This document shows positions 44,056 to 53,120 of a stretch of 55,624 bases of DNA, in pieces. Made by a program: the position numbers and the translations under genes. The notes under the pieces were generated by a model. The model made no database searches. It was not told the DNA's origin and was given only the letters and a program-made list of their open reading frames with translations. Position 1 is the stretch's first letter. The number at the start of each line of letters is the position of its first letter. The stretch comes from Fusobacteriales bacterium (GTDB lineage: Bacteria > Fusobacteriota > Fusobacteriia > Fusobacteriales > Fusobacteriaceae), in contig JAICDD010000006.1 in the NCBI GenBank assembly GCA_020063625.1, positions 1 to 55,624 on the forward strand, written 5' to 3'.

Positions 44056-45402
44056 ATGTTAGAATTACTTAACAAAATTGATTCAATAATTTGGGGACCA
44101 CCATTACTTATTTTACTTATGGGAACAGGAATTTATTTAACTGTAAAATTAAATTTATTACAAATACTGAAATTACCACTTGCATTAAAGTATATTTTTG
44201 TGAAAAATAATGATAAAGAAGAGGGAGATGTTTCAAGTTTTGCTGCACTTTGTACTGCATTATCAGCTACAGTAGGGACAGGAAATATAGTAGGAGTAGC
44301 AACTGCTATAAAACTTGGAGGACCTGGAGCAATGTTTTGGATGTGGTTAGCTGCATTTTTGGGTATGGCTACAAAATATGCTGAAGGATTACTTGCAGTA
44401 AAATATAGAGAAGTAGATGAAAATGGACAGATGTCTGGTGGACCAATGTATTATATTCAAAATGGATTAAATAATAAAATATTAGCAAAACTATTTGCTA
44501 TATTTGGAATATCAGTAGCATTTTTTGGGATAGGAACTTTTGCACAAGTAAATGCAATAACAACAGCTTCTACAATATTATTTAAAGTATCTCCAGTAGT
44601 GATAGGAGTGATATTAACAATATTAGTAGCATTAGTAACTCTCGGTGGAATAAAAAGTATATCAAAAGTAGCAGAAATAATAGTTCCTGTAATGGCAGTG
44701 CTGTATGTATTAGGAGCTTTAATAGTAATAATAATGAATTTTGACAAAGTACCAGGTGCTATAGCTATTATATTTAAAAGTGCTTTTACAAAAACAGCAG
44801 CATTTGGAGGATTTGCAGGTTCTACACTTATATTAGCACTTAGAAGTGGAGTAGCAAGAGGAGTATTTTCAAATGAATCAGGTCTTGGTTCTGCTCCAAT
44901 AGCTGCAGCTGCAGCAAAAACAAACTCTCCAGTTAGACAGGGACTTATATCTATGACAGGAACATTTTTTGACACAATTATTATTTGTTCTATGACTGGT
45001 CTTATATTAGTTCTTACAGGAGCATGGACAAGCAATCTTGAAGGGGCAGAATTAACAAGACATGCATTTTCTATGGGATTAAATAATTTTGGGGAAATAG
45101 TAGTATTATTAGGATTGATATTCTTTGCATTTACTACAATAATAGGATGGAATTATTATGGAGAGAGATGTACAGAGTATTTATTTGGAGTAAAAGGAAT
45201 AAAATGGTATAAATATATATTTATTATTTTAATAGCAATAGGTCCATATTTAAAATTAGATTTAATTTGGATATTAGCAGATATTGTAAATGGATTAATG
45301 GCTATTCCAAATCTAATAGCAATATTAGGATTACGTAAAATAATAATAGAAGAAACTAATTTATATTTTCAAAATTTAAAATATAATTATGTAAAAGAAT
45401 AA
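44056..45402 (+). CDS. Alanine/glycine:cation symporter (AGCS family)
   Basis: 448 residues, about ten membrane segments. Family motifs: G-P-P-L-L-I-L-L-M-G-T-G at the start, A-L-S-A-T-V-G-T-G-N-I-V-G-V-A-T-A, G-G-P-M-Y-Y-I-Q-N-G, and V-F-S-N-E-S-G-L-G-S-A-P-I-A-A-A-A-A. It imports glycine or alanine with Na+ or H+. The glycine riboswitch directly upstream shows that glycine is the sensed and likely transported ligand. The start follows aggagg. Confidence 0.95.
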   Translation: MLELLNKIDSIIWGPPLLILLMGTGIYLTVKLNLLQILKLPLALKYIFVKNNDKEEGDVSSFAALCTALSATVGTGNIVGVATAIKLGGPGAMFWMWLAAFLGMATKYAEGLLAVKYREVDENGQMSGGPMYYIQNGLNNKILAKLFAIFGISVAFFGIGTFAQVNAITTASTILFKVSPVVIGVILTILVALVTLGGIKSISKVAEIIVPVMAVLYVLGALIVIIMNFDKVPGAIAIIFKSAFTKTAAFGGFAGSTLILALRSGVARGVFSNESGLGSAPIAAAAAKTNSPVRQGLISMTGTFFDTIIICSMTGLILVLTGAWTSNLEGAELTRHAFSMGLNNFGEIVVLLGLIFFAFTTIIGWNYYGERCTEYLFGVKGIKWYKYIFIILIAIGPYLKLDLIWILADIVNGLMAIPNLIAILGLRKIIIEETNLYFQNLKYNYVKE

Positions 45403-45407
45403 ATAAA

Positions 45408-45450
45408 GAGAGACCAAAAAATTAAATTTTTGGGCTCTCATTTTTTTTAA
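45408..45450. terminator. Bidirectional terminator between AGCS and GGDEF genes
   Basis: The stem gagag-cc-aaaaa with complement ttttt-gg-ctctc contains one mismatch, followed by T8 on the plus strand. It serves the convergent pair. Confidence 0.75.
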
Positions 45451-46664
45451 TTATCATTAAAAGCACTTGCTTTTTTAATAAGGTCATCTAATTCATCAAG
45501 ACTATACGGAGAAAGTTCGACACTACTCATATAATATTCTAAAATATAATCTTTTTTATTTTTAGTATTAAAATTTTCTAATTTAGATTTTATTCTTTGA
45601 TATACAATTCTTGCTTGAGGTTCTCGACAACGAGATAATGCAATAATAAATTCATCTCCACCTATTCTAAATGCTATATCAGAATTTCTAATAGATTCTA
45701 ATAAAATTTTTCCTGTAGTTGCTAAGACTAAATCTCCTTCACTATGTCCATAATTTTCATTTATTGATTTTAAATCTTTTATATTTACAAAAAAGAGAGT
45801 CATATAATCTTTACTTCTTTTTAAAAGTTTACGGTTTAATTCGAAAATGTCCATTCCACCTTGTCTATTATATACACCTGTTAGAGCATCATAAACACTG
45901 TTTTTTTCAAGTTCATGATATAGTTTTCTTGATTTTGATATATAGTATGAAATTATTAATGATAAAAATAAAATAAAAATAAAAACATATTTATATATAT
46001 TTATTTTATCAAATATAAAACTATTTAATGTATTAGTTAAATAATTTGAACTATATCTTGATACTAAATAGATTGTATTGAAAGTATCATCAGTAGATAT
46101 GTCTAAATTTTCTATTTTTTTACTACTAAAAATACCATTTGATGTTTCAAATTGAAGTTTATCATAAGAACTTATTTTTTTCCATTCATCTTTAAATTGT
46201 GTATTAAAATTATAAATATTATTATTAATAAAAGTACCTTTTTTATTTAAAAAATAAATAGTGCTACTACTTTTATCAAAATAAATAGATAATTCTTTAA
46301 AAAATTTCTCTAAATCAAAATAAATAGAAATATCTTCTTTTGAAAATATAATAAAATTTTTATTAGAATTATTTTGATAAGTATAATATTCATTAGAATT
46401 TATAAATTTATTTAAGTCAGAGTTAGTAGTTAATTGTGAGATATATTTAATGTCATTATTAACCTGTGTAATTTTGTTTTTTATTAAATTTTCAATAAAA
46501 TATATATCTTTTTCTTGTTCTGTGATAATACTTTTTTTATAAGAATTAAATTGTGTATCTATAATTTGCCAAAAAAATAGTACTGAAAATGAAAGAAAAA
46601 AGATAAAAATAATTAAAAAATTTATAAAAAATTGTAAAAAAGGAAATTTAATTTTAAAATTCAT
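45447..46664 (-). CDS. Membrane-bound GGDEF diguanylate cyclase
   Basis: 405 residues. A membrane helix near the N-terminus (about 10-34) and a second near 228-245 bracket an extracytoplasmic sensor region of about 190 residues. The GGDEF domain has D-A-L-T-G-V-Y-N-R-Q-G-G, F-F-V-N-I-K-D-L-K-S-I-N, Y-G-H-S-E-G-D and the intact I-G-G-D-E-F. The first Asp of the usual D-x-D-x-F-K block reads N-I-K-D-L-K, a substitution at a metal-binding region, so activity is less certain than the GGDEF loop suggests. Monocistronic, convergent with the symporter. Confidence 0.82.
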   Translation of the reverse strand: MNFKIKFPFLQFFINFLIIFIFFLSFSVLFFWQIIDTQFNSYKKSIITEQEKDIYFIENLIKNKITQVNNDIKYISQLTTNSDLNKFINSNEYYTYQNNSNKNFIIFSKEDISIYFDLEKFFKELSIYFDKSSSTIYFLNKKGTFINNNIYNFNTQFKDEWKKISSYDKLQFETSNGIFSSKKIENLDISTDDTFNTIYLVSRYSSNYLTNTLNSFIFDKINIYKYVFIFILFLSLIISYYISKSRKLYHELEKNSVYDALTGVYNRQGGMDIFELNRKLLKRSKDYMTLFFVNIKDLKSINENYGHSEGDLVLATTGKILLESIRNSDIAFRIGGDEFIIALSRCREPQARIVYQRIKSKLENFNTKNKKDYILEYYMSSVELSPYSLDELDDLIKKASAFNDN

Positions 46665-46688
46665 TTTGCTAACCTCCGTAAATAAAAT

Positions 46689-46717
46689 TTGAAATTAAAA
46701 AAATTTAAGGGTATAAT
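46689..46717 (+). promoter_or_regulatory. Promoter before the 122-codon ORF
   Basis: The -35 box ttgaaa (46689-46694) and -10 box tataat (46712-46717) have a 17-base spacer. A ggaggg site and start codon follow. Confidence 0.7.
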
Positions 46718-46760
46718 TAATAAAAGGTATTTTACCATATAATATAAGGAGGGTATGCCT

Positions 46761-47123
46761 ATGTCAAATCAATATTCATTTGTTCAATTTGAAAAAGATT
46801 ATCAGCATCAATTTAGGAACAAACTTAATAATGCAGAAGAACCAGTAGAAGTATTGAAAATATTTTCTAAAACAATTTCATCAATGCTTAATGAAATTCT
46901 TAAAGAAAAAGTAAAAATTAGTTATGAAGATGTTAAATTATTACCTAATGATGATGCTGAGTATAAAATAAGTGATAATTTATTAAAGAATTCAGAAATA
47001 AATGAATTATTTAATAACTCAGATATAAAAAATATTATTCTTAGATTTGCTAATGCAGCAGTTCATAGATATCTTAGTTTAAATAAACATAATGAAAAAA
47101 CTAAATTAAAAATAAGAAATTAA
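46761..47123 (+). CDS. Hypothetical protein
   Basis: 120 residues from the second of two close ATGs (46761), which is better spaced from ggaggg; ATG 46755 is almost on top of that site. Acidic/basic mixed, no signal or membrane segment, predicted helices. It starts M-S-N-Q-Y-S-F-V-Q-F and contains R-F-A-N-A-A-V-H-R-Y-L. A good promoter and a terminator flank it, so it is probably a real monocistronic gene. No family recognised. Confidence 0.65.
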   Translation: MSNQYSFVQFEKDYQHQFRNKLNNAEEPVEVLKIFSKTISSMLNEILKEKVKISYEDVKLLPNDDAEYKISDNLLKNSEINELFNNSDIKNIILRFANAAVHRYLSLNKHNEKTKLKIRN

Positions 47124-47134
47124 TTAAGAAAATT

Positions 47135-47170
47135 AAACGAGTTCTAAATTTTAAGGGACTCGTTTTTAAT
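47135..47170. terminator. Terminator with aaacgagt stem
   Basis: aaacgagttc (47135) pairs with ggactcgttt (47156-47165, one G-T pair) and is followed by T5. It is nearly the same sequence as the terminator at 52504. It lies between convergent genes. Confidence 0.78.
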
Positions 47171-47184
47171 TTATTCAATAAAAC

Positions 47185-47871
47185 TTAGATTTTTTTTATT
47201 ATGTTAGAAAAAACTGCATCAACCTTTAAATCACTTAAAAATTTTTCTTCATAATCACTGTTTGTAGAATAAACCCATACTTTGCTATTATGTGAATGAA
47301 TAAAATCAATTATTTCTTTTGAAACATATTCTTTTGATAAATTAATAGAATATGGAATAAAGTTAAAATCAAAATATTTATTAAAATTATCCATCTCATT
47401 AGCAAAAAGTGGAGAAAGATTTAAACTATTATCTAATAAAAAAATTTCATTTAAAAGATTATGGTTAAAAGAAGAAATAATTATATTGTTTTTATTTTTA
47501 AATTTTTTTAAATATTTTGTAATTTTACTAGCAAATAATTTATGTTTGTTTAAAAATGATGTTAATTTTAATTCAATATTAATAATGATATTTTCAGGTA
47601 AACAGTTCATAACTTCATCTAAAGTAGGAATATGTTCATTATTAATTAAAAGAATATTTTTTAATTCATTGTATTCTAAATCAAAAATATAATTAGTAGA
47701 GTTTGTTAAACGTCTTAAGTCATAATCATGAAAAACAATAAGTTTATTATCTTTAGTTAATTGTACATCAAATTCTACTCCATCAATTTTATAATATTTA
47801 AGATTTTTAAAACTTGAAATAGAATTTTCTAAATAATCATTTGATGCTCCTCTATGAGCTAATACAAGCAT
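47185..47871 (-). CDS. Glycerophosphodiester phosphodiesterase
   Basis: 228 residues, cytoplasmic. It hydrolyses glycerophosphodiesters to glycerol-3-phosphate and an alcohol. GDPD motifs: A-H-R-G-A-S-N-D-Y-L-E-N-S at 5-17 (catalytic His, metal Glu), V-E-F-D-V-Q-L-T-K-D (33-42), L-I-V-F-H-D-Y-D-L-R-R-L-T (catalytic His 51), I-N-I-E-L-K, and W-V-Y-S-T-N near the end. All catalytic residues are visible. Last gene of a three-gene minus-strand cluster. Confidence 0.9.
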   Translation of the reverse strand: MLVLAHRGASNDYLENSISSFKNLKYYKIDGVEFDVQLTKDNKLIVFHDYDLRRLTNSTNYIFDLEYNELKNILLINNEHIPTLDEVMNCLPENIIINIELKLTSFLNKHKLFASKITKYLKKFKNKNNIIISSFNHNLLNEIFLLDNSLNLSPLFANEMDNFNKYFDFNFIPYSINLSKEYVSKEIIDFIHSHNSKVWVYSTNSDYEEKFLSDLKVDAVFSNIIKKI

Positions 47872-47879
47872 ATTATCAC

Positions 47880-49832
47880 CTATTTTCTTAATTTTATTAT
47901 AAATTCTGTTTTTTCATCAGATGAATTTATATTAAATTCACCACTATATTTTTTTATGATTTGTAGTATATTATATAGTTTAAAATAATCTTTGTTTTTT
48001 AAATTAGATATATAATTTATATTGTCTAGATTATCTATAATCTCACTAGAAATTTCATCTCCGTTATCACTAAATTTTATTATAATAAAATTTTCTTCAT
48101 TTTTTGTAGAGAGATTTAATTTAGAAATATTATTTAATCTAAGAGAAATAATAGTTGTAAAAGTTTGTTTTAGTTGAGTTTCATCACCTAATATTTTAGG
48201 AATATTATCTAAATCTAAAAAAACATTTATATTGTCTAATTTTAAATCAGTTAAAATATTATTTATTATTTTATTTATATCAATATAATTTTCAGTACCA
48301 AGAGTTCCTAAATAATTTTGTTGTAATTTTATTATTCTTTTTATATGGTCTAGTTCTTTTTCTAAAAATTTTAAATTTTTAATCTCTTCTTGTTTTTTTA
48401 TTTTTATTGTAGACAAAAATTCTGGAAAAATTCTAATTATTTTTGATAAATTATTAGAAGGATTTTCAATTTTTTTAAGTTCATTATAAACTATATTATC
48501 TAAAAATTTAAGTTCTTTATTAATATCACTTTCTTTATTTGCAATTTCATTTTGTATTGATAAATAAATCGGATTAAGAATATTTCCTAAATTATGCATT
48601 AATCCTGATTTTACTTTTACAACTCCTTTTTCATATGCTTCTTGTATAAGTTTTTCTTGCTGTTCTTTAATTTTTTTATTAGCTAAATTTAATTCTTCAA
48701 TTTTAATTTCTACTTCTTTTTCTAATTTTTCATTTAATTCTTTAATTTTTTTATTACTAGTAGTAGTATAATAATATTTTAAAGAGATAGTAAAAACAAT
48801 TACAAGAGTAAAAATAAAATAAACAAATAATATTTTTATATTTTTTATAAAATAGTTTTCAGGCTCATTAATAATAATACTATCTCTAGGTAAAAGATTT
48901 TTATTGATATTAAATCTTTTTAATAAATTATAATCAAATTTATAAATAGGATTTAAATTTTCAACAATACCAATATTTTTAGGGAGATAACCATTTAATA
49001 TATTATATGTTATTTCAGCAGCAACTTTTCCATGAAGTTTTCCATCAATAATAACTCCTCCGACAACGCCAGTATTAAAATAAAAATCCCAAGATGTATA
49101 TACTGGAACAGGAGAATATTTATTAATTATCTCTTTCATATAATCATATGATACAAATGATAAGTCTTTTGTTTGATTAGTAGGAAATAAATAATAAAGA
49201 GTATCTTTATCAGTATTATTTAATTTTAGTTTTAATTCGCTAATAGTAAAATTATCAAAAATTTCAAATTCAATTTTTTTAAATCTATTAAAATATTTTT
49301 TTACTTCATTTTTTAGGTTGTTACCAGTTAAACTATTATCTGAAATAATAACAATTTTTTTAGTGTTTGGATGAAGTGTGAGCATAAGTTCAATATTTTC
49401 AAGATAATTTACTTTTTCTAAGATACCAGTTATATTTTTATGTATTTTTAACAAATTTTTATCAAAATTATTAATTCCAACAAAAATAACAGGGGTGTCT
49501 TTAAATATTGAAATACCTTTATTTAGATAAAAATCTAATGCATAATTATCAACAACAATAACAACATCAAAATGATTATTCTTATTTTTTTCTACTATAA
49601 AATTATAGATTAGATTTTTATACTCTTTAGTAGAATTACGTTTCAAATCAAGATATTCATAAAAAAGTTCTATATCAGAAGAATTTTTAAACATAGAATC
49701 AAATCCTTCGGAAATACTGTCACTCCAATAGAATCCTTTATGATAAGAGTGAATAATTAAAACTTTTTTATTTGCAAAAACAGTAAACGAAAATAGTATA
49801 AAAATAATTATATACTTTAAAAAATTTTTCAT
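47880..49832 (-). CDS. Sensor histidine-kinase-like protein with periplasmic ABC-binding-type domain
   Basis: About 650 residues from ATG 49832 (aaggtg 9 bases before; the earlier GTG lies inside this site). A signal/membrane segment is followed by a periplasmic domain (about 20-330) of the ABC_sub_bind type (V-L-I-I-H-S-Y-H-K-G-F-Y-W, V-I-F-V-G-I-N-N-F, P-V-Y-T-S-W-D-F-Y). A membrane helix lies near 345 and a coiled coil at 370-415. The histidine region is L-M-H-N-L-G-N-I-L-N-P-I. The ATP domain is degenerate: no N-box Asn in L-K-Q-T-F-T-T-I-I-S, and G1 reads D-N-G-D-E. It may therefore be weak or inactive as a kinase. No response regulator is adjacent in the same operon. Confidence 0.78.
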   Translation of the reverse strand: MKNFLKYIIIFILFSFTVFANKKVLIIHSYHKGFYWSDSISEGFDSMFKNSSDIELFYEYLDLKRNSTKEYKNLIYNFIVEKNKNNHFDVVIVVDNYALDFYLNKGISIFKDTPVIFVGINNFDKNLLKIHKNITGILEKVNYLENIELMLTLHPNTKKIVIISDNSLTGNNLKNEVKKYFNRFKKIEFEIFDNFTISELKLKLNNTDKDTLYYLFPTNQTKDLSFVSYDYMKEIINKYSPVPVYTSWDFYFNTGVVGGVIIDGKLHGKVAAEITYNILNGYLPKNIGIVENLNPIYKFDYNLLKRFNINKNLLPRDSIIINEPENYFIKNIKILFVYFIFTLVIVFTISLKYYYTTTSNKKIKELNEKLEKEVEIKIEELNLANKKIKEQQEKLIQEAYEKGVVKVKSGLMHNLGNILNPIYLSIQNEIANKESDINKELKFLDNIVYNELKKIENPSNNLSKIIRIFPEFLSTIKIKKQEEIKNLKFLEKELDHIKRIIKLQQNYLGTLGTENYIDINKIINNILTDLKLDNINVFLDLDNIPKILGDETQLKQTFTTIISLRLNNISKLNLSTKNEENFIIIKFSDNGDEISSEIIDNLDNINYISNLKNKDYFKLYNILQIIKKYSGEFNINSSDEKTEFIIKLRK

Positions 49833-49887
49833 TGGATTTATCACCTTAAAATTTATATATTTATTAATATTATCGTATAAAACAAAA

Positions 49888-50184
49888 TTATTCTATATCA
49901 ATATTAATATTTTGTAATTCATTATCTTCTGGAAATATTGTTTTTAATATTTTAAGAAGTTCTTTTTGTTCATTAATATGTTTATTATATTCAGAAAGTT
50001 CCATTTCAAAAACATTAGTAGGTAAATGTTTTTTTTGTTCTAATATTATATTTTTATTTGAAATTAATTCTGCTTTATATTTATTTTTTAAACTTTCTAA
50101 TTCTTGTTTTGAAACCTTTTCTTCTATGAAAAGTTCGATTTCTCTCATTGTAATATGTTTTTTTCTATTATGAAGTTTTCCCAT
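49888..50184 (-). CDS. Small coiled-coil hypothetical protein
   Basis: 98 residues from ATG 50184, preceded by gaggtgat at normal spacing; the GTG further up lies inside that site. Charged and helical with a predicted coiled coil in residues 25-75. It starts M-G-K-L-H-N-R-K-K-H-I and ends in an acidic tail. No family recognised. First gene of the minus-strand cluster, 55 bases before the sensor gene. Confidence 0.6.
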   Translation of the reverse strand: MGKLHNRKKHITMREIELFIEEKVSKQELESLKNKYKAELISNKNIILEQKKHLPTNVFEMELSEYNKHINEQKELLKILKTIFPEDNELQNINIDIE

Positions 50185-50225
50185 AGAAATCACCTCAATT
50201 AAATTTAATATTGTGTTATATACTA

Positions 50226-50255
50226 ATTATACATTATTATTATAGCTTTTGTCAT
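50226..50255 (-). promoter_or_regulatory. Possible promoter of the minus-strand sensor cluster
   Basis: Minus strand: -35 atgaca (50255-50250), -10 tataat (50231-50226), 18-base spacer, upstream of the gene starting at 50184. Confidence 0.45.
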
Positions 50256-50273
50256 TTAAAAATAACTATAAAT

Positions 50274-50303
50274 TTGAAATTTTTTTAAAAAAAGTGATAT
50301 AAT
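50274..50303 (+). promoter_or_regulatory. Promoter of the two-component operon
   Basis: The -35 box ttgaaa (50274-50279) and -10 box tataat (50298-50303) have an 18-base spacer, about 80 bases before the response-regulator start. It is divergent from the minus-strand sensor cluster. Confidence 0.65.
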
Positions 50304-50384
50304 ATAAAAAACTAATAATATTTTAATAGAAAAATAATAATATATTATCTAATGATAGAAAAAAATAGGATGAAAGGGGCAAAA

Positions 50385-51071
50385 ATGGAGAAAAAAGAAA
50401 AAATTTTAATAGTAGAAGATGATATAAAAATTTCAAGAATAATAGAATTACAATTAAAACATGAGGGTTATAATACTGATGTTGCTTTTGATGGAATAGA
50501 AGCAATAAAAAAAATAGAAAATAATAATTATGATTTAATATTATTAGATTTAATGATACCTAAAATGAGTGGAATGGAAGTATGCCAAAAAACAAGAGAG
50601 ATAAGCGATGTTCCGATAATAATGGTAACTGCAAAAGATGAAATAAATGATAAAGTAAAAGGACTTGATACAGGAGCAGACGATTATTTAACTAAACCAT
50701 TTGAATTTAAAGAATTATCAGCAAGAATTAGAGCAAATCTAAGAAAAGTAAGAAAAGAAAAAAGTAAAGAAATAGTAAAAGTAAATGACCTTATATTAAA
50801 TAAAGAAACATTTGAAGTATTTAGAGGTGGTAAAAAACTAGATTTATCAAGAACAGAATATGATTTATTATATTTATTAATGGAAAATAAAGGGATCGTA
50901 CTTACTAGAGAAAAAATACTTAATAAAATATGGGGATATGATTATTATGGTAGTGATAATATTTTAGATGTATATATAAAATATTTAAGAGATAAGGTAG
51001 ATAAACCATTTGAAAAAAAACTTATACAAACAGTTAGAGGTGTAGGATATATAATAAAAGAGGTAGATTAA
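50385..51071 (+). CDS. OmpR/PhoB-family response regulator
   Basis: 228 residues from ATG 50385 (aaagggg before it; an upstream ATG at 50352 is less likely). Receiver domain: I-L-I-V-E-D-D at 7-13, phospho-acceptor Asp 55 in L-I-L-L-D-L-M-I-P, M-V-T-A-K-D with the conserved Lys, D-D-Y-L-T-K-P-F. The winged-helix DNA-binding domain starts near 125, with R-T-E-Y-D-L-L and T-V-R-G-V-G-Y. A complete transcription regulator, paired with the kinase that starts immediately after its stop. Confidence 0.95.
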   Translation: MEKKEKILIVEDDIKISRIIELQLKHEGYNTDVAFDGIEAIKKIENNNYDLILLDLMIPKMSGMEVCQKTREISDVPIIMVTAKDEINDKVKGLDTGADDYLTKPFEFKELSARIRANLRKVRKEKSKEIVKVNDLILNKETFEVFRGGKKLDLSRTEYDLLYLLMENKGIVLTREKILNKIWGYDYYGSDNILDVYIKYLRDKVDKPFEKKLIQTVRGVGYIIKEVD

Positions 51072-52502
51072 ATGAAAAATATTTTTAATAAAATAATAGA
51101 TAAAATATACTCATTAAAAATATCTTATAGAATAACACTTATTTATACAACATTCTTTTTATTTATATTACTTTTTATAAATATAATTGTATCTAGTCTG
51201 ACAAATGTAATAATATTAGGGATGATGAAAAATGAGTTGTTAAATCAACGTGATTATGTGTTTGCACAACTACAACAATACAATACTTTTGGTGGAAATA
51301 TAATAAATTTAAAAAATTTATTACTTAGTTTAAATAGAGAAGATAAATATATTTATAGTAATATAAAATATCAAAAAAATGATTATTATTGGACTTATGA
51401 AAATATGAGAATAAAAATACCATTAGAAAAAGATTTAAATAGTATAAATATTTATAGATTAGATAATGGTTCGACATTTTTATACCTTAATTCAAAATAC
51501 GAAGAGGGAGATTTAAAAATAAATCTTCAACTTATAAAAGATATAACAGAATTAAATAATTTCTACACAGTACTTAGAATGATACTTTTTCTTACTTCTA
51601 TAATAGCATTAATTACATCAATATTTTTAGGAAAAGTATTAACAAAGAGTATACTAGTACCAATAAAAAATATAACTAATACTTCAAAAGATATTACAGC
51701 AAAAAATTTAGATAAAAGAATTGCACTACCTGAAAATGATGATGAAATAACAGAACTTATAAATGTAATAAATACAATGATTGAAAGACTGGAAATATCT
51801 TTTAAAAATCAAAGTAAATTTATCTCTGATGCATCTCATGAACTTCGAACACCATTATCTGTAATAAATGGTTATATTGACATATTAGATAGTTGGGGAA
51901 AAGATAATAAAGAGATATTAGATGAGTCAATTGTAACAATAAAAGATGAAGTAATGAATATGACAAATCTTATAGAAAGGTTATTATTTATAGCTAGAGA
52001 AGATAATAAAAAAATTCAATTAAATTTAGATAAGATAAATATTAAAGAACTTATTGATAAAATATCAAAAGATACAAAATTAATTGATAAAAATAAACAT
52101 AATTTTACAATTACAAATGAGATAGAATATTTTATATATGCTGATAAAAAATTAATACTTCAATTAATACGAATAATACTTGAAAATAGTATAAAATATA
52201 CAGAACCAGGTGGAGAGATAAAAATATATACTTATTTAGAAGCAGAAGATAGAATAGCAATAGTTATAGAAGATACAGGGATAGGAATACCAAAAGAGGG
52301 TATTCCAAATTTATTTAATAGATTTTATAGAGTAGATGAATCGAGAGCTAAAAAAACTGGTGGAACAGGACTAGGGCTTTCAATAGCAAAATCAATTGTT
52401 GATATGCATAATGGAGATATTTTTATAGAAAGCGAGCTTGGGAAAGGAACAAAAACAACAATTATTTTATCTAAAAAAAGAGAAATTGAAAAGAAATACT
52501 AA
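51072..52502 (+). CDS. Sensor histidine kinase (HAMP-HisKA-HATPase)
   Basis: 476 residues. Two membrane segments (about 20-45 and 165-188) flank an extracytoplasmic domain of about 120 residues. A HAMP domain (about 190-242) follows, then the H-box F-I-S-D-A-S-H-E-L-R-T-P-L-S-V, N-box I-L-E-N-S-I-K-Y, G1 D-T-G-I-G-I-P, F-box N-R-F-Y-R-V-D and G2 G-T-G-L-G-L-S-I. All kinase motifs are intact, unlike the sensor at 47880. It starts directly after the regulator stop codon. Confidence 0.94.
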   Translation: MKNIFNKIIDKIYSLKISYRITLIYTTFFLFILLFINIIVSSLTNVIILGMMKNELLNQRDYVFAQLQQYNTFGGNIINLKNLLLSLNREDKYIYSNIKYQKNDYYWTYENMRIKIPLEKDLNSINIYRLDNGSTFLYLNSKYEEGDLKINLQLIKDITELNNFYTVLRMILFLTSIIALITSIFLGKVLTKSILVPIKNITNTSKDITAKNLDKRIALPENDDEITELINVINTMIERLEISFKNQSKFISDASHELRTPLSVINGYIDILDSWGKDNKEILDESIVTIKDEVMNMTNLIERLLFIAREDNKKIQLNLDKINIKELIDKISKDTKLIDKNKHNFTITNEIEYFIYADKKLILQLIRIILENSIKYTEPGGEIKIYTYLEAEDRIAIVIEDTGIGIPKEGIPNLFNRFYRVDESRAKKTGGTGLGLSIAKSIVDMHNGDIFIESELGKGTKTTIILSKKREIEKKY

Positions 52503-52503
52503 A

Positions 52504-52552
52504 AAACAATTAAACGAGTTCTTAATTAAAAGAACTCGTTTTAAAATTGTTT
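52504..52552. terminator. Bidirectional terminator after the two-component operon
   Basis: The stem aaacgagttctt (52512) / aagaactcgttt (52530) is extended by aaacaatt / aattgttt, with T-rich sequence on both sides. It is a near copy of the terminator at 47135. Confidence 0.82.
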
Positions 52553-53120
52553 AATAAAACTTAGATTTTTCATTTAGTAAATTATAAAATTCAAAAAAAT
52601 TATTATCAATAACTTTTTCATTTTTTTTATAGATTTCAATACTTGTAGATAAATCTATATTTTTAAATCTATAAGATATTCCACTAAGAGTATAGCTTAT
52701 AAAATCAATATCTTTATAATAATAAATAGAATTATTTTTAATTAACCAGTTAAGTTTTGATATATTTTTCTGTGTTAAAAATTGCTTATTATCTATTGCT
52801 AATTTAAAAATACTTTGTGAAGCTATTTTTAAAGAAGAATTAAAAAGTAATTGATAATTTTTTGCTAAAAAATGGTCAAAATAGATATCTAAAAGTATTT
52901 TTTTATATAATTTATATTCTTTAAAAAAATCAGAATTTTTTAAATAAATATCATTGCTATCAACAAAACTATCTAATTTTCTATGTAAAATAATTCCTTC
53001 TATTATATTTTTTGGTAAATTTAGAGAATTAGGATTACCTTTAAAAAAATCCCCAAATATATTACCAAAATCTTTTTCAGGAATATTTGTAGTGATTATA
53101 GAATGACCTAAATAATTCAT
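52551..53120 (-). CDS. AcpH-like (DUF479) acyl-carrier-protein phosphodiesterase
   Basis: 189 residues with the ACP phosphodiesterase/DUF479 pattern: M-N-Y-L-G-H-S at the start, G-N-I-F-G-D-F-F-K-G, G-I-I-L-H-R-K-L-D-S-F-V-D, and L-L-D-I-Y-F-D-H-F-L-A-K-N-Y. His and Asp residues typical of the HD-like active site are present. The family removes 4'-phosphopantetheine from ACP in E. coli; the role here is by homology. Its start overlaps the preceding gene's stop by four bases, so it is translationally coupled to the pseudouridine synthase. Confidence 0.8.
   Translation of the reverse strand: MNYLGHSIITTNIPEKDFGNIFGDFFKGNPNSLNLPKNIIEGIILHRKLDSFVDSNDIYLKNSDFFKEYKLYKKILLDIYFDHFLAKNYQLLFNSSLKIASQSIFKLAIDNKQFLTQKNISKLNWLIKNNSIYYYKDIDFISYTLSGISYRFKNIDLSTSIEIYKKNEKVIDNNFFEFYNLLNEKSKFY

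Noticed and set aside
44457-45035. Minus-strand open frame of 192 codons opposite the AGCS gene
   Set aside because: It is antisense to conserved symporter motifs and has no ribosome-binding site.
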